Source: Chinchilla lanigera (lineage: Eukaryota; Chordata; Mammalia; Rodentia; Chinchillidae). From it: a stretch of 64,000 nucleotides of DNA. The notes beneath the pieces were generated by a model. The model saw only the letters and a program-made list of their open reading frames with translations, ran no database searches and was not told the DNA's origin. The stretch is taken from positions 400,740 through 464,739 of the forward strand of contig NW_004955416.1 of NCBI RefSeq assembly GCF_000276665.1, written 5' to 3'. Of the stretch, positions 24,501 to 36,084 are shown piece by piece. The position numbers and the translations under genes are program-made. Every line of letters begins with the position of its first letter. The first letter of the stretch is position 1.

Positions 24501-27500
24501 TCAGACAGAAAGCCCATCATCAAAATACAGTGGGTTTTTCTCTGAGGTAAGTTATTTTCTTAAGTCATTTTTAGCTTAACTTTATTTCTGTAGGCCAGAT
24601 GTGGTGGCGCATGCCTGTAACACCAGCTCTCGGAGGCTGAGACAGGAGGATCATTGCAGGTTTGAGGCCAGCCTGGGGTACAAAGTGAACTCAAAGCCAG
24701 CTTGAACTGCATAGTGAATCCTTGTCTCAAGAAGACACCCCCCCCCCGAAAAAAACACTTTGTTTCTGTTATGCTATTATTCTTTTCTTTGCCTTATTCT
24801 AACAGAGTCATCACCCGTTGAATACACTTGAGTGATAATAACTTCTTGGAAACAGAACCAAATTTGAGTCAGTAATTGATCTCATTTCTCTTAAGTTAGC
24901 AATATCTTAGGATGGAATGAAATGCTGACAGTCTGCTATAAACACCCACAGTGACGGTTTGGCCGGTAGAGATTAAAATGAAATTCTAGAAAAGGAGAAA
25001 TCTCACCTATCAGGAGGATCACTAAAAGAGTTTGCGTTTTTCAGGCAAACCCACTAGCTGCTCTAGTTTAGTCAAATTGATCTTAATGAAAGTTTTTGTA
25101 CAAGTGCATATATTTATATACATACATCAAAATGTTTACTGACACATAGTTTTAATAGATAATGACCAGAATCAGTCTAAATAAGTTATATAAAGACTAG
25201 AGTATATGCTAGTGGTTTTTAAAAATGAGATTGATCTGTTTTGATTTTGAAAATTGTTTATATAGTACAGGTGAAAAAGCAGAGTTTTTTAAATACATGG
25301 ATAATTTTAAATTTTTCTGAGTGTTACTATATACCTGTTTTCTAGAAAATGGTTTGGAAAGATACATACAAGTCTGTTAACTGTGGTTACTTCTAGAGAG
25401 GGATATTATATATTTTTGTGGGCCAGTAGAGTATATTTTCTTTTTATCTTACATAGTCATGCCTCAGTACTCAAATGCTTTGAAACTTCAGATTTGGTAG
25501 TCAGTGCATTTTGACATGAAAACGTCATACTGGTGCTCATCATTTGTTTGATACTTGACTTGCAAACTAGAACTTGTCAGTGTCAGTTTTCTCCCTACCC
25601 TTTCCAGCCAAAATAATTTGATTAATACGCTATATTTTTGCCTCTCATAACCACTTAACAGTGAGTAGTAAGGTAACATACTCAGTGAGTACTGAGATAC
25701 TGAGATACCATGGAGTATATATTACTTTATATAAAAAGATGCACATAAATGACACAGTAACACTTGTTGCAGAAGTGAGTTTTGTGGTATCTTTCTCAAG
25801 CCACTCAGTTGGTAATGACTGGCTTGTATGTTTACTGTCTCCTTGTATCCGTATTTACAAATTTAGTGCCAGGTGGCAGGAAAGGAACTCGTAGCAAGAA
25901 AGGAAAAAAACAGATCATAAATTTAGTCACATTATTTGTTTATTATGTTCAACTGCAAAGCTCCTTTTGAAGGCCACTATAAGGAACACCTTTGCATAAT
26001 TTAAAACTATGTCAGACTATTTTCATTGAAAAAAATAGTTTCATGTCATGTTCTAGAGTGCTTTTTGTCAGATTAGCTTATTACCTTTCAGGTTTCTCAG
26101 GACCATGAAACAATGGCGCAAGTTTTATTCAGCAGGAATTTGAGATTGAATGTAGCTTTAACTTTCTGGAGAAAGAGAAGTATAAGTGAACTTGTAGCTT
26201 ATTTGGTAAGGTAAGAGTGACCTTTTATGTACTTTATTCAATAAAATAATTTTCAATGTGATATTAAAAGTGCCTCTTCTGTGTTTTTATTGGCTAAAAA
26301 AATTAACTTCCTTTGTTTAGCTTCCATAGAGACAACAGTATGTTTTAAATTACATTCTTCACCAATCTAAGAGTAACCGGAATACAGGAAACGATCTGTT
26401 TATCAGATTGAGCAAAGCTCTTACTTTTTCTGATTACTTTCCTATAAAATAAAGTGATACTCATGTGGGAAAACTTAACCTTTTAAGAATTCCCTTTTTG
26501 CACGGGAATTTTAAGCATTACCTTCCTCATTGTAGTCAAGTCTCTCAAATGCCCTTAGTGAGCCCTTCTTTGTCCACGTTACTTAAAATAAAACAATGCT
26601 CCTTATCTTTCTTTGTTGTTTTCTGTGTGGTATTTATCATTTTCAACCTACTCTGTATATTTAACTTGTGTATTGTCTATTTCTTCACCTCCACCTCCAC
26701 TCTGCTAGAGTGCAAGCCCTGTTTTCTACTGTATTCCCGGTACCTGGCCTATTATAGTCACTGAAATTACTTAGTAAATAATGAATTTCTCAAAAGCAAG
26801 GGCTCAGTGCAAAAGCCCTTGGTTCAATCCCTAGTTCTGAAGAAGAAAAAAAGACAGGAAAAAAGGGAAGGGGAGAGAGGAGAGGAAGCAAGGAAGAGCA
26901 GGCAGGCAATAAATCGGCTGTCTGAGGTGTGCTATTTTTCTTGTGCTCACAGAATAGAAGACCTTGGCGTTGTGGTAGATTGCCTTCCTGTGCTCACCAA
27001 TAGGTAAAGTATTTTTCACAAAAAAGAAAGCTTAAAGAAAAACAAATTATAGCCTGTTGATATTTTTATAACTTAGTATTCTTTTTAGTTTACAGGAAGA
27101 AAAACAGTATATCTCACTTGGCTGCTGTGTAGATTTATTGCCTCTAGTAAAGTCATTACTTAAAAGCAAATTTGAAGAGTAAGTGCTAACCTAAATTTCA
27201 ATTCATTTTTCTCCTTNNNNNNNNNNNNNNNNNNNNNNNNNNNNNNNNNNNNNNNNNNNNNNNNNNNNNNNNNNNNNNNNNNNNNNNNNNNNNNNNNNNN
27301 NNNNNNNNNNNNNNNNACCTAACCTTTTTTTTTTTTTTTTTTTTTTTTTGTTTTTTTTTTGGTACTGGGAATCGAACTCTGGACCTTGTGCTTATCACCA
27401 AGCAGGCACTGTGCCACTGAGCTGTATCTCCAGCCTGTGCCACTGTATCTCCAGGATTTATGTCATGGACTTACAAAATTTTTTGATTTTGTGCTTTGTG

Positions 27501-29134
27501 CTTACATATTTACTAGATCAGGCTCCATGAGATACATGTGATTTCTCTTTTTAAGGGGCCTATAGTATGATTAGAAAAGAAAGATGAAATTACTAAAGAA
27601 TAATTACAGAAGTATTTACAAGCAAGTACATAAAGTACAGTTTTGTGAACTAGATCATGAAACTAGTGAAATAGATATTTTAGAAAGAGAAAAATCATTG
27701 CGTATATGTGGGGTTTTTTGGTGGGGAGGATTGTCTTTGTAAATATTTCTTAGAGGATGACACTGAACCTTGTAACAAAATGTCATTTCAGATATGTAAT
27801 AGTTGGTTTAAATTGGCTTCAAGCAGTAATAAAAAGGTGGTGGTCAGAACTGTCATCTAAAACAGAAATTATAAATGATAGGTAAGTATACCTTCCAAGG
27901 TAAAATCATGCAGAAATTTCTTCAGAAAAGCACCTTAAATAAATAAGGTGGGGGTGCTGGGGATATAGCTCAGTGGCATAAGCACCTGCCTGGCAAGTGC
28001 AAGGTCCTGAGTTCAATCCCTGATACCGTAAAAAAGTAAATAAATAAATAAGGCGGTAATTTTATTCCATGATCATCAGTGTGTAATATTTAGGTTCTTC
28101 ATTTTCAGAGAAATATTAAGTTGTGATACTGTTCATTTGTGAAAATCATATGGAAGTTAAAGTCAAGAGCCCAGTACCCTCTTCTGTCTCTTCTCGTAAA
28201 ACAATGCCCTTCATTTTAGTAAAAGGTCACAAAGTAGCTAGTCCCATGTCTGTTGTATGCATAAGGGAGAAGGAAAGACACTCTTCGTGGAAGAAGAAAT
28301 GAAGGTCTCCTGCAGGGTCCTTTAGCAACTGGGATGTTAATGTGAGAGTCTAATGTTATCACAATTCTAAAAGCTATATAATACTCATAGTTTGAGTATT
28401 GAGTAGACATGAAATGTGTATTTTATCAAATGAGCCATATTTTCATGAAGCCACAAAGAAGATATCTCACAACAATCTCTTTAAAGTCTGTAATTCTTTC
28501 TTAGCTCTCAAGAGTTTCCCACTTCATAGGTAAGAAAACTAGGCATTTGCACAACCTGTTCTTATCTGCTTTGACAACTGGATAACCTTGAGTTTCTGTG
28601 ATTGACATGTACTATTTTAAACAGTTGCTTGACTTTAAATAGTATGTAGTTCTCTTTTGATAAGACTTTGAAAATTCTAAGGCTGTTTTTATTAAGTGTG
28701 TTTATTACATAAGTCCATATCCTACTATTTATTTTGTCATTTTTCATCTTTTTTTCTTCCTAGAAATGTTCAGATTTTAAAACAACAATTAAGTAGATTG
28801 TGGGAACAGGAAAACCATCTTACTTTGGTTCCAGGCTATACTGGTAATATAGCTAAGGTAATCTATATTTAAGCTTAAAACTTAGGTATTAAAAATTAGA
28901 AATAATAATATTGTACATTTATAAATAAACTTTTCATGTCTCTAAACAAAATAATTTGATGCTGTTCTAAAAGCAGACAGGCATGGTAGCACACACCTTA
29001 ATCTCCGTATTCTGGGAAGTTGAGGCAGGAAGCTCTCAGGTTCAAGCCCAGCCTGCACAACTTTTCTCTAAAAACCTTTTCTCGAGAAACTCGGATGGGG
29101 AAGGAAGGAAGGAAGAAGAAAGGGAAAAGCAAAA

Positions 29135-29167
<33 letters not shown>

Positions 29168-31147
29168 AAGATAGTAATATTACTGATTTCTCTTAGTCCA
29201 TTGAAAAGGAAGGTTTGTGCTATTATTGTTTGGACAATTAAATGCCAATATCTTGTACTCTGAGTAACTAATTTAAAGATAACAATATGCAGTGTATTAG
29301 CCATCATTACCCTCCTATTATCTTGCTTTGAAATTTATTTTATTTTTTTCTCTTTAAAAAGTCTTGAAAAAAAACTTTTCTCAAAAAACACCTGGATTCA
29401 GTCCTCCCAGTACAAGAAAAAAAGGCTAAAGGTAGTTTCATTTTTGCGACTGCTTAGTCTCCTGGGTATGAATATGGTCTAGGCAGGAAGCAGGAATTAG
29501 CCATGGAATGTGTTTCACATACAGTCACAGAAATGTTGTGCTAGACAGTAATAACCTAGTTTCAGTCAGAAGAATATTTGGAAAAAAGAATCCAGGTGGC
29601 AACAACATCAGAAAAGGCAGTGACACTCAGGAAACAAGAGATGAAGAATACAATCAAATGGATTTGGAATATTAATGTTTATTTTGGTGTGCTAATATTT
29701 TTGAAAGAGAACTATTTAAATCACAGAATAAATTTAATGTTGCTCCTTATTGATTTGACTCTTGAAGGAAAAGGTACACTGCTAGTTTGGGTTGTGATAT
29801 TTAAACCCCAGAAAACACTGGTAGTTACAATCACAGAAAAAATTATTGTTGCTGGGTGTGGTGGTGCATACTGTAATCCCAGCACTTGGGAGGCTGATGC
29901 AAGAAGATTGCTGAGAGTTTGAGGCTAGGCTGGACCATACAGCAAGACCTTGCCTCAAAAAAAAAAAAAAAGTTAAGGGGTATTTCCAGCTTGGGGATAG
30001 AGCTTAGTGGTGTAGCACCTGCTAGCAAGTGCAGGGCCCTGGGTTCAATCCCTGGTGCCAACAAACAAAAAAGAAAAAACAAACCTTTCCCCCAAACAGC
30101 CAAATGTGCACATGCCTGTAATCCAAGCACTGGGAGGCAAGAGGATCACCACAAGTTCAAGGCTAATCTGGGCTACACAGTGGGTTCAAGGCCAGCCTGA
30201 ACTACATAGTGAAACCTTGTCTCAAAAAATGAACAAAAAAAAATATTTCCAGTCCATTACTGGGCATGATGGTATCATAAGTGAACATTAGCCAAGAGTA
30301 TAAAAATGTTCTTTGGTTTAAGAAAAAATACTCTGAATAAGGGGATTTATGTCATGGACTTACAAAATTTTTATTAATCACCTTCAAAAAAAGAAGGTGC
30401 CATCAAGCAAGGTGTTACCACTCTGTGATTTTACTGTATAGAATTCTGAATGATGACACTCTCATAAACATCAATTTCCTGGAAGTTTCTATTGTTTCAG
30501 TTTTTTCAGAGTATGCATAACATACTAGCATTAGCAGGAGAGGCCTTGTATTCTGGATAGAAACTGAGAAGTAATTGTTTCCTTAGAAATATGTTTTCAT
30601 AAAAAAAGAAATGTGCTTTCGATTTTTAAGTTTTTATAAAAAGAGGTTTATTGCAAATAAGACTTTATTATTGAAGACTGTTGAGTGATTAAAAGTTCAG
30701 TGTAAACTTCTGTAAGCCTATAATAAAACCTGTGTTATGAAATTAAACCATCAGTTAAACTGTAAGTGTTTGAGGGTAGAAATCAGAGAGTCTGCTGTTA
30801 GACTAACCTTGAGTTTGTGTAGCATTGGTGGAATTGCTGTGTATTTTAACTAGGAGATCAGAGTTGTTTGAGTACAGGAACCAAAACATTCACTCATTTA
30901 ACAGACATTTATTAAATATGTGTAATGTGTCACACCCTATGCTAAACTAAAGCAGATTAAAAAAAAAAGATTGAGTAAAACTTGTCTTTTATCTTCTTAA
31001 GGTCACAAAGGGAATGTAAGGCAAACAACAAAAAAGGAAAATAAAATGGATTGTGTTTGTATTTACTATACTGACTAATGCTTTTTTTTTTTTTTTTTTG
31101 CTTTATCTTCTAAGGATGTAGATGCTTATTTATTGCAGTTGCATTGA
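21384..31147 (+). CDS. KATNBL1: KATNBL1, katanin regulatory subunit B1-like 1 (complete coding sequence, nine coding exons)
   Basis: The joined exons 21384-21500, 22040-22080, 24267-24546, 26092-26210, 26953-27003, 27089-27178, 27792-27881, 28764-28857 and 31115-31147 give 915 nt, 304 codons plus TGA, the length I recall for the human protein. All junctions are GT-AG and keep the frame. The N-terminal half is basic and low in complexity, with nuclear-localisation-like clusters (PRKR near residue 25, YRRKKVHH near 69-76) and a Ser-rich stretch near 128-141. The C-terminal half, from about residue 147, is the helical con80-like domain related to the katanin p80 C-terminus; there is no WD40 propeller. 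Family knowledge: the protein binds katanin p60-type ATPases (KATNA1, KATNAL1), modulates microtubule severing, is nuclear in interphase and reaches spindle poles in mitosis. No stop or frameshift is seen, so the gene looks functional. The identification rests on recognising the protein sequence. Confidence 0.96.
22040..22080 (+). CDS. KATNBL1: KATNBL1 coding exon 2
   Basis: A 41-nt micro-exon between ATTTAG (22034-22039) and GTAAGA (22081). It encodes [13 protein letters not shown] plus two bases of an Arg codon completed in the next exon. Skipping it would shift the frame. Confidence 0.94.
22290..22677 (-). mobile_element. MaLR-type LTR, antisense, in KATNBL1 intron
   Basis: 'tcattgtgacaaaataccta', 'tttattttggctcgtggttt' and 'ggccccactgctaaaggttc' are antisense MaLR landmarks. 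It is the mirror of the sense copy at 43.8 kb. Confidence 0.75.
23030..23200 (+). mobile_element. Full-length B1 SINE
   Basis: 'tctgggcgtggtggtgcacg' to a long A tail. The ~30-bp internal duplication is clear ('ttcaagaccagcctgggct' then 'ctcaaggccagcctgaact'). Confidence 0.9.
23305..24148 (-). mobile_element. L1 ORF2 C-terminus and 3'UTR, antisense
   Basis: The minus-strand frame 23831-24148 encodes the C-terminal part of L1 ORF2p ([20 protein letters not shown], then [18 protein letters not shown]). 23305-23830 is its 3'UTR. It is 5'-truncated, so not active, and ends 118 nt before a KATNBL1 coding exon. Confidence 0.9.
24267..24546 (+). CDS. KATNBL1: KATNBL1 coding exon 3 (largest)
   Basis: 280 nt between TTTTTACAG and GTAAGT. 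It carries the basic motif [15 protein letters not shown], a Gly/Cys segment ([12 protein letters not shown]) and the Ser-rich [16 protein letters not shown]. Most of the unstructured N-terminal half is encoded here. It ends in phase 0. Confidence 0.95.
24594..24755 (+). mobile_element. B1 SINE
   Basis: 'ggccagatgtggtggcgcat' with both internal repeat units. It lies 47 nt past a KATNBL1 exon. Confidence 0.88.
26092..26210 (+). CDS. KATNBL1: KATNBL1 coding exon 4, start of the con80-like domain
   Basis: 119 nt after TTTCAG (26086-26091), encoding [16 protein letters not shown] through ELVAYLV. Two GTAAG donors lie five bases apart (26206 and 26211). The downstream one is chosen because only it keeps the frame into the next exon (an Arg codon split AG/A). 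Confidence 0.93.
26510..26790 (-). mobile_element. L2 3' fragment, antisense
   Basis: 'cttagtgagcccttctttgt', 'gctagagtgcaagccctgtt' and 'ggtacctggcctattatagt' match antisense L2 order. Confidence 0.65.
26795..26850 (+). mobile_element. Partial ID SINE
   Basis: 'gggctcagtgcaaaag' and 'ggttcaatccctagttctga' are ID box A and box B remnants, followed by an A-rich tail. Confidence 0.6.
26953..27003 (+). CDS. KATNBL1: KATNBL1 coding exon 5
   Basis: 51 nt between CTCACAG and GTAAAG, encoding [16 protein letters not shown] with split codons at both ends. The length is a multiple of three, so skipping would remove 17 residues without a frameshift. Confidence 0.94.
   Translation, partial: NRRPWRCGRLPSCAHQ
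27089..27178 (+). CDS. KATNBL1: KATNBL1 coding exon 6
   Basis: 90 nt encoding [20 protein letters not shown] to KFEE. The acceptor AG at 27087-27088 keeps the frame. A second AG seven bases downstream (27094-27095) would break it. The donor is GTAAGT at 27179. The assembly gap at 27217 begins only 38 nt past the exon end. Confidence 0.94.
27217..27316. other. Assembly gap (exactly 100 N)
   Basis: 100 N is a conventional placeholder for a gap of unknown size. It lies in a KATNBL1 intron just after the 27089-27178 exon and next to a long poly-T tract. Coding exons on both sides are intact. Confidence 0.99.
27325..27436 (-). mobile_element. ID SINE, antisense, beside the assembly gap
   Basis: Long poly-T, then 'ggtactgggaatcgaactct' and 'tgagctgtatctccagcc'. 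The last ~18 bases of the element are repeated imperfectly just after it (27436-27453). Confidence 0.85.
27792..27881 (+). CDS. KATNBL1: KATNBL1 coding exon 7
   Basis: 90 nt between TTTCAG and GTAAGT, encoding [20 protein letters not shown] to EIIND. The Trp/Lys-rich helix is a conserved-looking part of the con80-like domain. Confidence 0.95.
27958..28047 (+). mobile_element. Young ID SINE in KATNBL1 intron
   Basis: 'gctggggatatagctcagtg' to '(aaat)n'. AAATAAATAAGG followed by T/C-GG flanks both ends, an apparent target-site duplication. Confidence 0.9.
28764..28857 (+). CDS. KATNBL1: KATNBL1 coding exon 8
   Basis: 94 nt after a strong polypyrimidine tract and TAG. It encodes [20 protein letters not shown] to PGYTGNIAK, and ends in phase 0 before GTAATC. 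Confidence 0.94.
28975..29065 (+). mobile_element. B1 SINE, partial
   Basis: 'gacaggcatggtagcacaca' and 'gttcaagcccagcctgcac' identify it. Confidence 0.75.
29136..29164 (+). repeat. (GT)n microsatellite
   Basis: About 14 GT units in a KATNBL1 intron. Confidence 0.95.
29851..30232 (+). mobile_element. B1 - ID - B1 SINE cluster
   Basis: B1 (29851-29971), ID (29987-30075, 'ggttcaatccctggtgcc') and B1 (30100-30232, with both internal units), all sense, in the last KATNBL1 intron. Confidence 0.82.
31115..31147 (+). CDS. KATNBL1: KATNBL1 last coding exon (coding part)
   Basis: After a 20-base T-rich tract and an AAG acceptor, the exon encodes [10 protein letters not shown] and TGA (31145-31147). 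The short C-terminal peptide matches the known end of KATNBL1. The 3'UTR continues without interruption. Confidence 0.93.
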   Translation, partial: DVDAYLLQLH

Positions 31148-32420
31148 GAGATTCATCTACTAAAGAACATTTGGTTATTTAAAAACAACCCTGGACCATA
31201 TGATTTCCAATTCTGAACTGTGGGAGAAATCAAAACAGTTCTTTCCTTTTAAAAATCCACATAATGAAACCACTAATGAAATCCTAACAATCTACTTCAC
31301 ATTGAAGTGGAAAAATATCCAAAAGGAGCAGCTTCAACTTCAATGAGGTGAAAGTGCACTATGAAGATTGTTCGCCTTTGCTGCATTTGGGGCTTATGGT
31401 TATTTAGTAGCATTGTTTAAGAACTACTGGGTCTTAATGCTGTGCTGCATTAGAATATAATTTATACTATGTGAAAAAAAGAAGACAGGACTTACTACTA
31501 GGAATCACAGAGACCAATCATGGATTTTTTTTGTGTGTTTTATATAAAAAAAAACACCTAAATGTGTGCAGCTATTTTCCTATGTTGAAGAGACTTTCAA
31601 AGTTTAAAACATTGTAGTAAATAATCAATATTAAAATTTTGTACACACTAAGATACTGTGTTTACAAAATGCCTTAATTATTAATAAGCCAATGTGTTAT
31701 GATACCAATATCTTCTTGCTTTTGAAAAATTAGAATCAGCAATGCTTCTGGCATGATAAAATCATGGAATTAAATCAGGGGTTTACATTCATGTAGGATG
31801 TTTTTCTTAAAACATATTCCACACTATTTTTGATATGTGAGAATATTGTTAATATCTCTGATTTTTTTGCCAGAATTTTTGTGTCATGTCTGTATGTGTT
31901 ATTGCTGTATAAAGAAAAAGGTGAATATGTATTTGTATGAATGTTTAACTGGAAATGTCCGTGGAGTTGGCTAATTTATATTCACTTTTTACTATGTATA
32001 GATCGCTAATATTTTTCATTTCTGTATCATTTAAACTTCATTGGAGTAAATTCACTAAGTATTTCTATTTTTTGCTTTTTTACTTCTGATTTTTATATGA
32101 ATTCTAATCCTTTTTCACTACATTTTAAAGAGTTACAGTGCTTTCGAATTGTTTACAGCTAATGGCTGACCTTGTATTTTAAATTCCAACACTATGCATT
32201 ACTACCTCCTCCAGTGGTTAGTGTGAAATGCCAGCTGACTGCATGTGATTATTTTTGTGTGTCTTTTTTTAAAATACCATTTGTAACGTCAGTGAACCCA
32301 ATTCTGTAATGTCTTAATAGCTCTAAATCTTACCTGTCTTGAAAGTGATTGGGGTTTAATACCACTACTGGTGGTTCATACACCATCTTATCTTTAATAA
32401 ACCTGTGACAGGCATCTGAG
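31148..32420 (+). other. KATNBL1: KATNBL1 3'UTR (inferred extent)
   Basis: AT-rich sequence with no SINE or LINE that I can recognise runs from the stop codon to the first AATAAA, unlike the repeat-filled DNA on both sides. That fits a retained exon. The true cleavage site is inferred from the signal only; a longer UTR ending near a second AATAAA (33414-33419), beyond a B1 element, is possible but less likely. Confidence 0.7.
32396..32401 (+). promoter_or_regulatory. Candidate polyadenylation signal AATAAA for KATNBL1
   Basis: Canonical AATAAA about 1.25 kb after the stop codon. Cleavage would be expected about 15-25 nt downstream. Confidence 0.6.
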
Positions 32421-33194
32421 GGAAGATAAAATCAGATTTCTCCTCTGCACAGTATTCCTGAAGAATACAAATCTTTAATATTTATGTAGTTAGTAACTAC
32501 TGATAGGAATCTCCATCATCTTTCTTGCTGTAAAAGTGTTTAAAACGTTCTGTTTTTGCATAGCTATATTTTATATAGCTATATATTCCTCACAGTGAGA
32601 ATCAATTGTAGTAATTGGCTGTTAAGTCTTTTTTTTATTATTATTTAAAAGAGCAAAAGAAGGACAACATAGCAATAGGGGTATTCACCAAATTTAGTCT
32701 TTAGAGTTTTCTAGATTACCACACTTGTGATTGAGAGGTGAGTTATTTAAGAAGTCATTTTTTAAGATGTGGAAATTTGAATCGTAAACCTGTGCCATCT
32801 CTGTGAGTTCCTAAGATGATGAAATACAGCCTTTCTTTGTTCCTATTCCTTTAGTTATCACTGTCTTACTTCACACTTCGCATGAGTTCACTTGGTTGGA
32901 GTATAGTGCTAATGGGACTGCGGACAGGAGTATGAGGCCCAGAAGTTCGCTAACTTTATGCATTCACAAAATGATTTCATGACTACAGATTGCACCTTCC
33001 CCCAGGTCTCCATCTCTTAAAGTTAACTGATCACAAGAAAGATGGTGTGTATGATTTATCATAAACCATTATCTTCAAATGGAAAGATAAGAAAAATATT
33101 GTATTGTTAGTATAGTCTCCTGACATGTAAGATAGTATGTACAAAATAAGACACCTGAAATACTGTATAATTTTTAGTTTCACGATGTTTGGGG

Positions 33195-33351
33195 GGGTTT
33201 TGGTTTGGTTTTATTTTGTTGAGACAGGGTCTCGCTATGTAGTTCAGGCTGGCCTGAACTGTGTTCCTGGCTGGCCTTGAACTTACGGCAATCCTTCTGC
33301 CTCAGCCTACCAAGTGCTGGGATTACAGGCATGTGCCATTACGCCCAGCAA
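33195..33351 (-). mobile_element. B1 SINE, antisense
   Basis: 'gagacagggtctcgctatgt' and 'gctgggattacaggcatgtg' identify it. Confidence 0.88.
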
Positions 33352-35181
33352 TTTCACAGTATTAATACTGGGTCATATCATTGGCTAAGTAGTATCTATA
33401 AAAATCAAATTTCAATAAAGCAAACATCAGTAAAAAGTAGAAATACAAATGAAATAAAGTAAGGAAAAGTATTATCCTTATAACAGTGAGTTATTTTGCC
33501 TACATTTAGGTTTGGTGAAGGCAAGTAAGATAAAACTCCATTCTGTATACTCAGCTATATAAGGAAGTAGTCTTTAGATCACCAAGATTATTCAGTGGAT
33601 TACTTATTCCACATTTCTCTTCTTGGCCTTTGCAGTTTTCCGTAGTACCTACCTCTTTCAGTTATGGAATTGTGAGGGTTAGGTGATGTTTAGATTCTTG
33701 AAAGAAAAATGTTAAGTAAATAAGTATTGTTTTATCATTGCTGTTGCTATTAAGCTCTTCTCATGCTACTGCATTTTAATTAGAGCATTCTTGATATCTA
33801 GAAAAAGCCAAAGCAAGTGTTTACAAAGTATTTGAGCTTTTGTATTGACCTAGTTTGGGACAGTTGATAGTTGTAGTTCATTTGTTTCATGATGCTAAGC
33901 AGTATACAAAACAAAGGACCTATTCAAGGTAGCCTCTTTAGCTTTCTTACCTTAAGTTTTCTATACTTGACTTTGCTAACTTTGCAAGTACAGGGACAGA
34001 GAGTTTATTGAGGTGATAGAGAGTTATAATAACAATTTGCATTTACTAGAGATAACATGAGTGGATTTTGCGTAATGATTATGATAAGAATAAGGGGGAC
34101 CAAGTGTTAGATGGCTTTTTAATAATTTACATGAATCCTGAGGTGTGAGAATTTGAATCTAAGTATCTGTATACACTTTGGGAAGTCATAAATACGAGAA
34201 CTAAACTCTAAGGGTTACCAAGGAACTACATCCCAGTGCCTCCAAGCATACTTGGTACATGTCATTTGTGTGAATTTAATGCTGTATTTCTCACCTTTGA
34301 AACAGTTGTTTTCTCACTTAGATTCCTATATTTTTCAATATTTATATGAGCAATGGGTAATTAATTGGAGTGATGTTATTAGCTATTGAATGCTGATAAT
34401 AGAAGCCATTTAAGAGCTTAGTTAAATTAGTCAAGGAGTCTGAAAAAGCAAGGCTTAGTATTTCATTTTATTTCCATTTATCTTCCTGCTTAAGGGGGAG
34501 ATTATGGTGTCAGTTGCCTTTGTTGGTTTTAAAAAAAAGCACAAACAGCTAGCACCTGGAGCAATCTGTTGGCTACACTGCTTCTCATCTTTCATTTTTT
34601 ATTTTCTGATTACCTCAAATAGAGATAATACTGTATATTGGTAATTCTATACTCCTGTTATCTTTCTCCCTTAATTTCTAACCTTGAAAATTGTCAAAAC
34701 ACTTTGCAACACACTGTTCCTTCTCCTTTATAATTCTGTAAAAGCTCATTCCTAAGCACTGTATATTTCTAATTTGTAATATAACTTTATGAGTAATAGA
34801 ACCAACTATAACAATAAAAGTAAATACTGCGTATTATGTATTTACCATCCTGGATACACTTTCCAGTGCTGTACATAACATAATATTTGAAATACTATAG
34901 TCGTTATAATTTTATCTGGATCAAATTATTGATTAAACAGTACCTTCTAAAATCAAAGTTCAATAAAAATTAAGTGCAAATGCAAATAAAGCAATATATA
35001 CCATGGTATTTTTCTTTACAGACTGTAAATAGTTATAAAACAAAAAGACAGTTACTATTTACCAGTAATTCCATACAGGGACAAACACACAGCTGTCAAT
35101 GAATTTTTCTTAGCAAAACTTGTTATATATTATTCCTTTAATGTACAGAATTATTATTCCCTGAATTAAGAAGTTTTGTAC

Positions 35182-35270
35182 TGGTGTTTGTTTTTGCAGT
35201 GCTATGGCTCAAACCCAGGGCCATGGCATACTAGGCAATATTCTACCACTGTTACACCTCAGCTGCCTAA
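35182..35270 (-). mobile_element. ID-type SINE, antisense, diverged
   Basis: 'gctcaaacccagggccatgg' and 'ctaccactgttacacctcag' identify it. Confidence 0.65.
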
Positions 35271-35699
35271 GAAGTTTTCAGAGGAGAAATGCTAGGAGTC
35301 CAGATAAAGATTCAGCCCCCAAATATGCAGGATCTGGTGTTGATTCGTAAACTTTATTCTTGGTTTTCATTCAGATTTAAGCCAGGATCTTTATTAGTAT
35401 TATTACTATTATTATTGTTATTTTAAATGTTGCTCTGGCCATGACTGTTGTAACACTGGATTTCAACAAAACTTCATCTAATCCTTACTATTCCTGAAAG
35501 TCCCCATTTCCAAGTACTGTTAACTATGAATTTGAAGGTTAAGTTTCAAACACATCAACTTTTGAATTATATACACACTACTGCATATGGTTTACAGTCT
35601 CTTGATACCTCCGCACCAGGCAGAATCAGCTTGTGACAATGTATGGAATAATTGCACTTTTGCGAATGATTTGAACACTCCACAAAATTCACACAGTTA

Positions 35700-35905
35700 A
35701 TCATTTCCTTAATTGTCACATCTCAGCAGAGTTGCTCTGAGAAGTCTTCTCTGTTCGCCTTTCTCTAGAGCTGATGTTACCTCACTTAGAAGTGTTGGGT
35801 GCAATACTTGCTTGTTTTCAGGCTGTTCTCACTCACATTCTCAGTGTCTAGCACACAATGTAGCAAGTACTTGGCATTTAATTCTTACTGAATAAAGCAA
35901 GAGTG
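35700..35905 (-). mobile_element. L2 3' fragment, antisense
   Basis: 'ttctcagtgtctagcacaca' and 'ttcttactgaataaagc' fit the antisense L2 3' end. Confidence 0.55.
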
Positions 35906-35966
35906 TAGAATCTTCAGATGTAAGTTGAATAACCAAATAATTTAGTAATCCAGAGGCATTTTTAAG

Positions 35967-36084
35967 CCAGGTGTGGTGGCACATGCCTGTAATCCCAGCA
36001 CTTGGGAGGCTGAGGCAGATGGATTGCTGTGAGCTCAAGGCCAGCCTGAACTACATAGCGAGACCCTGTCTCAAAAAAAAAAAA
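35967..36084 (+). mobile_element. B1 SINE (single-unit form)
   Basis: 'gccaggtgtggtggcacatg' to the A tail. It lacks the internal duplication, unlike most copies here. Confidence 0.88.

Noticed and set aside
33414..33419. Distal AATAAA as the main KATNBL1 polyadenylation signal
   Set aside because: It lies beyond a B1 insertion and a closer canonical signal exists at 32396; kept only as an alternative.
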